Positions 58,796 through 64,000 of a DNA stretch of 64,000 bases are shown here, one piece after another. How positions within the stretch are numbered: position 1 is the first letter of the stretch; every line of letters begins with the position of its first letter. The notes below the pieces were generated by a model. That model saw only the letters and a list, made by a program, of their open reading frames with translations. It had not been told where the DNA came from and searched no databases. The translations under genes were made by a program, and so were the position numbers. This DNA comes from Panax quinquefolius (Eukaryota > Streptophyta > Magnoliopsida > Apiales > Araliaceae), in contig CM035151.1 in the NCBI GenBank assembly GCA_020205615.1, positions 11,742,565-11,806,564 on the forward strand. The letters are read 5' to 3'.

Positions 58796-60965
58796 GGGAA
58801 CAACCTAAATCGATGACCAAAGTCGTAGCTTTCTCGGTTTAGTTGGTTATTATCGGAGATTCGTGGAAGGATTTTCTCGAATCGCTACTCCATCGACTCA
58901 CCGACTCGAAAAGATACAAAGTTCGGTTGGAGCGAAGAATGTGAGAAGAGTTTTCAAGAACTAAAGAGGAGACTTATTTCAAAGACTGTTACGCTGATAC
59001 CATCGGCTCGGAGGATTTGTCATCTACAAATGATGCTTGAGCAAAAGGTTGGGATGTGTTCTCATACAACATGGAAAAGTTATAGCTTATGCCTCGCGAC
59101 AACTCAAAGAATATGAGAGGAATTATCCTACTCATGATCCGGAGTTAGCGGTGCTTATCTTCACTTAAAATTTGGAAGCATTACTTGTATGGGAGAAAAG
59201 TGGAAATCTTCTACGGATCATAAAAGCCTCAAATATTTCTTCACTCAAAAGGAACTCAACATGCGACAACGACGTTGGCTTGAATCTGCTGAAAGATTAT
59301 GATCATACCATCCAATACCATCCCGGAAAAGCAAACGTGGTAGGTGACCTATTGAGTAGAAGATCATATGCAAGCATGCTGAGTGCGTTATTGTCAACGC
59401 ATGAGGCCCATTTTGTGTGACTTGCAAAGGATGGAGATAGAGTTAAAGACTCAGGACGCGTGTGATGATAGCGAATATCTGAGTAGAACCGACTTGAATC
59501 GATAAAGTTAAAGTCGCTTAAGCTACGGACACGGGAGCTAATGCGTATGAGGAAGAAAGTACAAGAAGGTGCTATCTTAGGAAGCAAGAATCGATGAAGA
59601 AGGAATACTTGAGTCAACTCCGGACTTTGTGTTTCTAACGACCACGATTTAAAGTATAATATCATGATGTAGGCGCCACACACACCATTTGTAATCCATC
59701 TGGGAGTACCAAATGTATCGTGATATTAAATCATACATTTTGGTGGAGCAATATGAAGAGAGATATAGCCTTGCTTTATTTCAAGGTGTCTAACTTGTCA
59801 ACAAGTTAAAGCGAGCATCAAGTACCAAAAGGTCCATTGCAACCACTTGAAATTCCGAAATGGAAGTGGGAGCACATTACCATGGATTTCGATTCTGGGG
59901 TCTTCCTAAGGTTTCTCAAGGCATTGATGCGATTTGGGTCATTGTTGATAGATTGACCAAGTCTACTCATTTCTTACCGATATCGAAACTTATACACTTG
60001 AACGTCTTGCTCAGATGTACATAAGCGAGATTGTAAGAGGCGCATGGTATCTGCAGATCCATAGTTTCGATCGAGACCCAAGATTCAATTCACGATTTTG
60101 GGTTAGTTTGTAAAAAAGCTATGGGCACGAGACTTACGATTTAGCTTCGGCATATCATCCTCGCAGACCGGACGGACGATGGAGAGACTATTCAAACTCT
60201 TGAAGATCTATTAAGACTCGTGTCCTTGATTTGAGGAGTTGGGACAAGTTCTTACCATTGGTGGAGTTTTCCTACAATAAAAGTTATCGAAAGCAAGTAT
60301 TGGCATGGCTCCATTCGAGCGTTGTATGGAAGAAAGTGTCGTTCTCGGTATCTTTGGGATGAGGTGGGTGAAACAACGTTGTTGGGACCGGAGTTGGTAC
60401 GCATGACTACGAAAAAGATTCAAACGATCCGACAACGATAAAAACCTCACAAAATCGATAAAGAGTTATCTTGATCTTCATCGAAAAAGGGCGTGGAATT
60501 CGATATAGGAGATCATGTGTTGTTAAGAGTTGCTCCATGGAAAGGAGTTACAAGATTTGGAAAGAGAGGAAAACTTAATCCTCGATTCATCGGTCCATTT
60601 TAATCCTCGATCGGTAGGGAACTGTGGCCTATAGACTTGCTTTCTGCGCCAAATATGTCTAAATGTTCATAACGTTTTTCACATATCCATGTTACGTAAA
60701 TATGTGAAAGACCGAACCATATTATTGAGTTAGAATCGACGAAATAGCGGAAGATTTGGCGTATGAAGAGGTTCTGTTCAAATTTTGGATAAGAAGGAAC
60801 ATATTCTATGCTCCAAGGTTATACCTCAAGTCAAAGTTTTGTGGAGGAACCAAGATGTTGAGGAAATGACTTGGGAGTTAGAATCAAATGAAATCAAGGT
60901 ATCCTTACCTCTTCGACATACCAGTGCGTATACCCTAATTTCGAGGGCGAAATTTCATAAGAAGG
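58796..60965 (+). pseudogene. RNase H, integrase and chromodomain of element D
   Basis: RNase H at about 58,900-59,400 ([20 protein letters not shown] at its end). The integrase core has blocks equivalent to IVDRLTKSTHFLP (59,938-59,980), DRDPRF (60,068-60,090) and YHPQTDGRSERTIQTLE-like text (60,145-60,210). The chromodomain-type tail VKVLWRNQDVEEMTWELES lies at about 60,830-60,885 in the open frame 60,785-61,039. The WRNQ..VEE.TWE pattern is typical of Tekay/Del chromoviruses. Confidence 0.8.
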
Positions 60966-60970
60966 GAGGT

Positions 60971-63326
60971 TGTAAGACCCTGACTTTTATAAATAAAGAT
61001 GAATTTTCTATAAATATTATTTTGAATATTATGGAATAAATTTGATATAATGTTATAGTTGTGGGTAATATTTATAAATTTTGCAAAGTATGCAAGTGGT
61101 TCTATTATTCGATTGGTGGGGAATATTCGGTTTAGCAGGAATATTAAATGCAACTACTCAATCATTAGTGGACCCTACAATGTAATTATTATGTCGGATT
61201 GAGAAAACGACAAAAATATTTTATTGAAATAACTACGGAAGTTTTACTGGTTGATCTTGTTGAACTACTTTCGGTAGTAAAAGTACAAGATGTCGTGTGG
61301 TTGCATAGTAGCGCTAAGTATTGATTATTGATGCTTATGTGAGAAGTCACTCATTTTGATTCCATTTTGTCGATTAATAATATGAATTATTATAGCGATA
61401 ATGACGTTTTGTTTTATTCTCATTATTAACGTAATAAAATAGAAACATCTTTTTATATAAAAGCGTAATACTTTATTAAAGTTATTACATAAATAAAATA
61501 TATTATATTTTATTATGCATAGTGTTACGTAGTGTTTTGCATAGTGTTGCATAGTGTTTGCATAGTAAAATGTTTTTATATAAATAGAATATATTATATT
61601 TTATTTAAAGATTTTACTTTAAATATGGACCGCTTGATTAAAGTAAATCAATCTGATGATTCATGGATTAATTACTATGCATTCTATTTTCCTATAAATA
61701 GAAGCTCATTCCTTCATTATTTTCTTACAATTCAATTAAACTCTGAGAGAGAAACTATAGAGAAAAGAAGAAAAAGTATTCTGCTACTTCACTTTGCCAA
61801 TATTCGGTTCTTACAAGGTAGGGAATATTATTTGTTACTTTCGTAAGTGGGTGTTATTCTTTCTTAATTCATGAAGAGAATTTGTTATTCCATTGCTTAT
61901 TATTCTGCTGGAATAACTTTTGTATATGTGGTTTACCCTATACTTGGTGACATTCTTCTATTATTCTGCTGGAACATCCTGTGCATGTGTTTTACACCGG
62001 ACACGGTTCCGCTCTTTATTATTATTCGCATTTGGAACATCCTCATGCATGTGTTTTAAACCGGACTGGTTAAAATCTTTATCTTCTGTTGGAATATCCT
62101 ATCTCATGTGTTTTACACCGGATCTTGTTCCATCTTTATTATTCTCATTGGAACATCCTCAATGGGTGTGAATTTCACCCGACTTTGGTTCCGTTATTAT
62201 TATTCTGCTGGAATAACTTTGTCATCTGCCAATCTGCATGCATGGTGATTTCTTTTGTTATTCCATTCTTTATTATACCCAAATTGGTTAAAACTTTGAC
62301 TTCTATACTCCATGAAGTTAGTAGAATATCTTTGATATTTGCGTTTCATCCAAGTATCTTTTCATGGAAATATTCTTCTCGATCATTCTTGAATTTTACT
62401 CTACAAAACATGATCATGTTGACAATTTGGACGTTAATAATTCTGGATAAAATAATTCTTGAACTTGTTTTATTGAATTCTTATATCATTGTCATCATCC
62501 TCATGTTTATATTTTTTTAAAGTCATCATGGCACATGTAGTGCATAGATGGACTTGGTATGATTATGACCGAGAGACTATTGGTGTAATCATGGTAGTAA
62601 TGTTACAAATGATGTGGTAAAAATCCTCGATTAGTAGTAGTGCATTGATGGGCCGATTGTTGGCATGATCATGACCATTAATGAATACACAACTATTCTT
62701 GGCGTGAATGCATGAATAATTGTGGTCGTGATACTAAAGAATATCCTTGGCAGTAGTGCGGGGGTGATTCGATGATGTGGATTATTTATTAAAATTTGAG
62801 TCTCATTATAATAAATGATGAAAAACCTTTTAAATCATAAAAGATAGTAGATTTTATTTTCTACTTGACTCTTTTAATGGATTGCTTGTTCATTACCGCG
62901 ATTAAACTTGATGTTTATTATATTTTATCGGTTTAACACTTTGTTGAAAGGCTAATGATAATTTATTCTACATTATCTTAGTCATAATATTTCTTCTTTG
63001 GGCTAGTTGAGCTCACCCTTTCTTTCACTTTGTTCTCTTCTTCAGAAATGAGAACATAGTTTGAGACGAAGTCGGGGAGCGGAGTAATGGTCCGGAGGAT
63101 AGCATTAGTAGTCCTCACTATTACGTGAAATAGTGTGATAATAATTGTAATGAGGACTCCTTTTGAGTTTGTATAATATCTAGTAGATAATATTTGTATT
63201 CAAACTCACGCTTTATGTCGTATTGCATACCCATACAGCTTATATTAGTAAGTTGTATTTAAATTCTGTACCATGTATCTGACTACCCAAGATGGGTAAT
63301 GTATACCTAATTTTGGGGGCGTCACA
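60971..63326 (+). repeat. 3' LTR of element D (B-type)
   Basis: Begins TGTAAGACCCTGACTTTTAT after the purine tract GAAGGGAGG and ends ATTTTGGGGGCGTCACA. Length about 2.36 kb. TATA box CTATAAATAGA at 61,692-61,702; minisatellite at about 61,930-62,220. Confidence 0.87.
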
Positions 63327-64000
63327 GAATATATTATCGTTAGCCTTCAACAGTGTTAAACTGATATAATATAACAACCATCAAGTTTAACTGCAGCGGA
63401 ACAAGCAATCCATTAAAAGAGTCAAGTAGAGAATAAAATCTACTATCTTTTATGATTTAGAAGGTTTTTCATCACTTTTATCGCTGGGACTCAGTTTAAT
63501 AAATAATCTACATCATCGAATCACCCGTGCACTACGGCCAAGGATATTCTTTAGTATCACGACCACAATTATCCATGCACTATGGGCCAAGAATATTTGT
63601 GTATTCAATAATTATCATGATCATGCCAACAATCATCCATCAATGCACTACGCCAACGAGACTTTTACCACGTCATTTGTAATATTACTACTATGATTAC
63701 AATCAATAATCCTCGTCATAATCATACCAAGTCCATCTATGCACTATAGGCCACGTATGACTTTCAACAAAATATAAACATGAGGATGATGACAATGATA
63801 TAAGAATTCAATAAAACAAGAGTTCAGTGAATTCGTAAGAAAATAATGAAGGAATGAGCTTCTTGAATACAAAAGAATAATATCCCTTACCGTAAAATAA
63901 TACTTGATATAAGAGTAGTGAAGTAATGTGAAAACTTTTCTTCTATCTCTATAGTTTCTCTCTCTGTAGTTCAAATGAATTAAATAAGAAAATAATGAAG
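63327..64000 (-). repeat. Inverted B-type LTR fragment at the window end
   Basis: From ATATATTATCGTTAGCCTTC onward the sequence is the complement of the B-type LTR starting well inside it (compare 40,780-41,280). There is an internal jump near 63,832 to the block around AAAATAATGAAGGAATGAGC, and the fragment runs off the window. Confidence 0.75.

Larger units (their letters stand above)
56341..63326 (+). mobile_element. LTR retrotransposon D: B-family chromovirus, 5' LTR lost
   Basis: The internal region starts within the leader (homologous to about 47,610 of element B), so the 5' LTR, primer site and about 90 bp of leader are gone. Gag, protease, RT, RNase H, integrase, chromodomain, purine tract and a 3' LTR (60,971-63,326) follow in the standard order. 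This is the most readable pol of the window, though still broken by shifts. Confidence 0.85.

Overview
This is a window of nuclear DNA from a flowering plant, most likely a eudicot. The genes have many introns with GT-AG borders, introns are AT-rich, and the protein families are plant-specific. The species cannot be named from the sequence alone. The window has two contrasting halves.

The left half (about 1-29,340) is a gene island with four intact-looking gene models. In order they are: a novel plant SNARE of the NPSN13 type (+, its 5' end lies outside the window); a triose-phosphate/nucleotide-sugar translocator family transporter (-); a membrane-anchored receptor-like kinase of the At3g17420/At5g18500 type (+); and a Pti1-like cytosolic kinase with a DFD motif (-). 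From memory, the same four families are neighbours in Arabidopsis at At3g17410 to At3g17440, with a partial duplicate at At1g48210 to At1g48240. This looks like an old conserved block. Small non-autonomous DNA transposons sit in the introns and between the genes: a Tourist-like element in the SNARE intron, a Mutator-like element with long inverted repeats in the Pti1-like intron, and a Stowaway-like element between the two kinases. Several TA and GT microsatellites are also present. The SNARE gene has a TT instead of GT at one splice donor.

The right half (about 29,342-64,000) is entirely Ty3/Gypsy LTR retrotransposon sequence of the chromodomain-carrying (chromovirus, Tekay/Del-like) type. 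Two related LTR families occur, called here A and B. Element A (+, 29,342-38,723) and element C (+, 50,497-55,556) carry A-type LTRs. In A the reverse transcriptase core is replaced by the same unrelated segment as in C, so A/C looks like a non-autonomous family. Element B (-, 40,437-50,163, both LTRs present) and element D (+, 56,341-63,326, 5' LTR lost) carry B-type LTRs and a full but frame-broken gag-protease-RT-RNase H-integrase-chromodomain order. Element B is inserted into an inverted A-type LTR (39,292-40,436 and 50,164-50,495). Further LTR fragments fill the gaps.

No open retroelement gene is intact. Many differences between the homologous copies fall on CAG/CTG trinucleotides, including the primer binding site and the protease active-site codons, whereas the gene half looks clean. 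This suggests that part of the apparent decay is a sequencing artefact at CHG-methylated cytosines. I found no tRNA, rRNA, CRISPR array or clearly new multi-gene system. The non-autonomous/autonomous retroelement pair is the most interesting biological system here.
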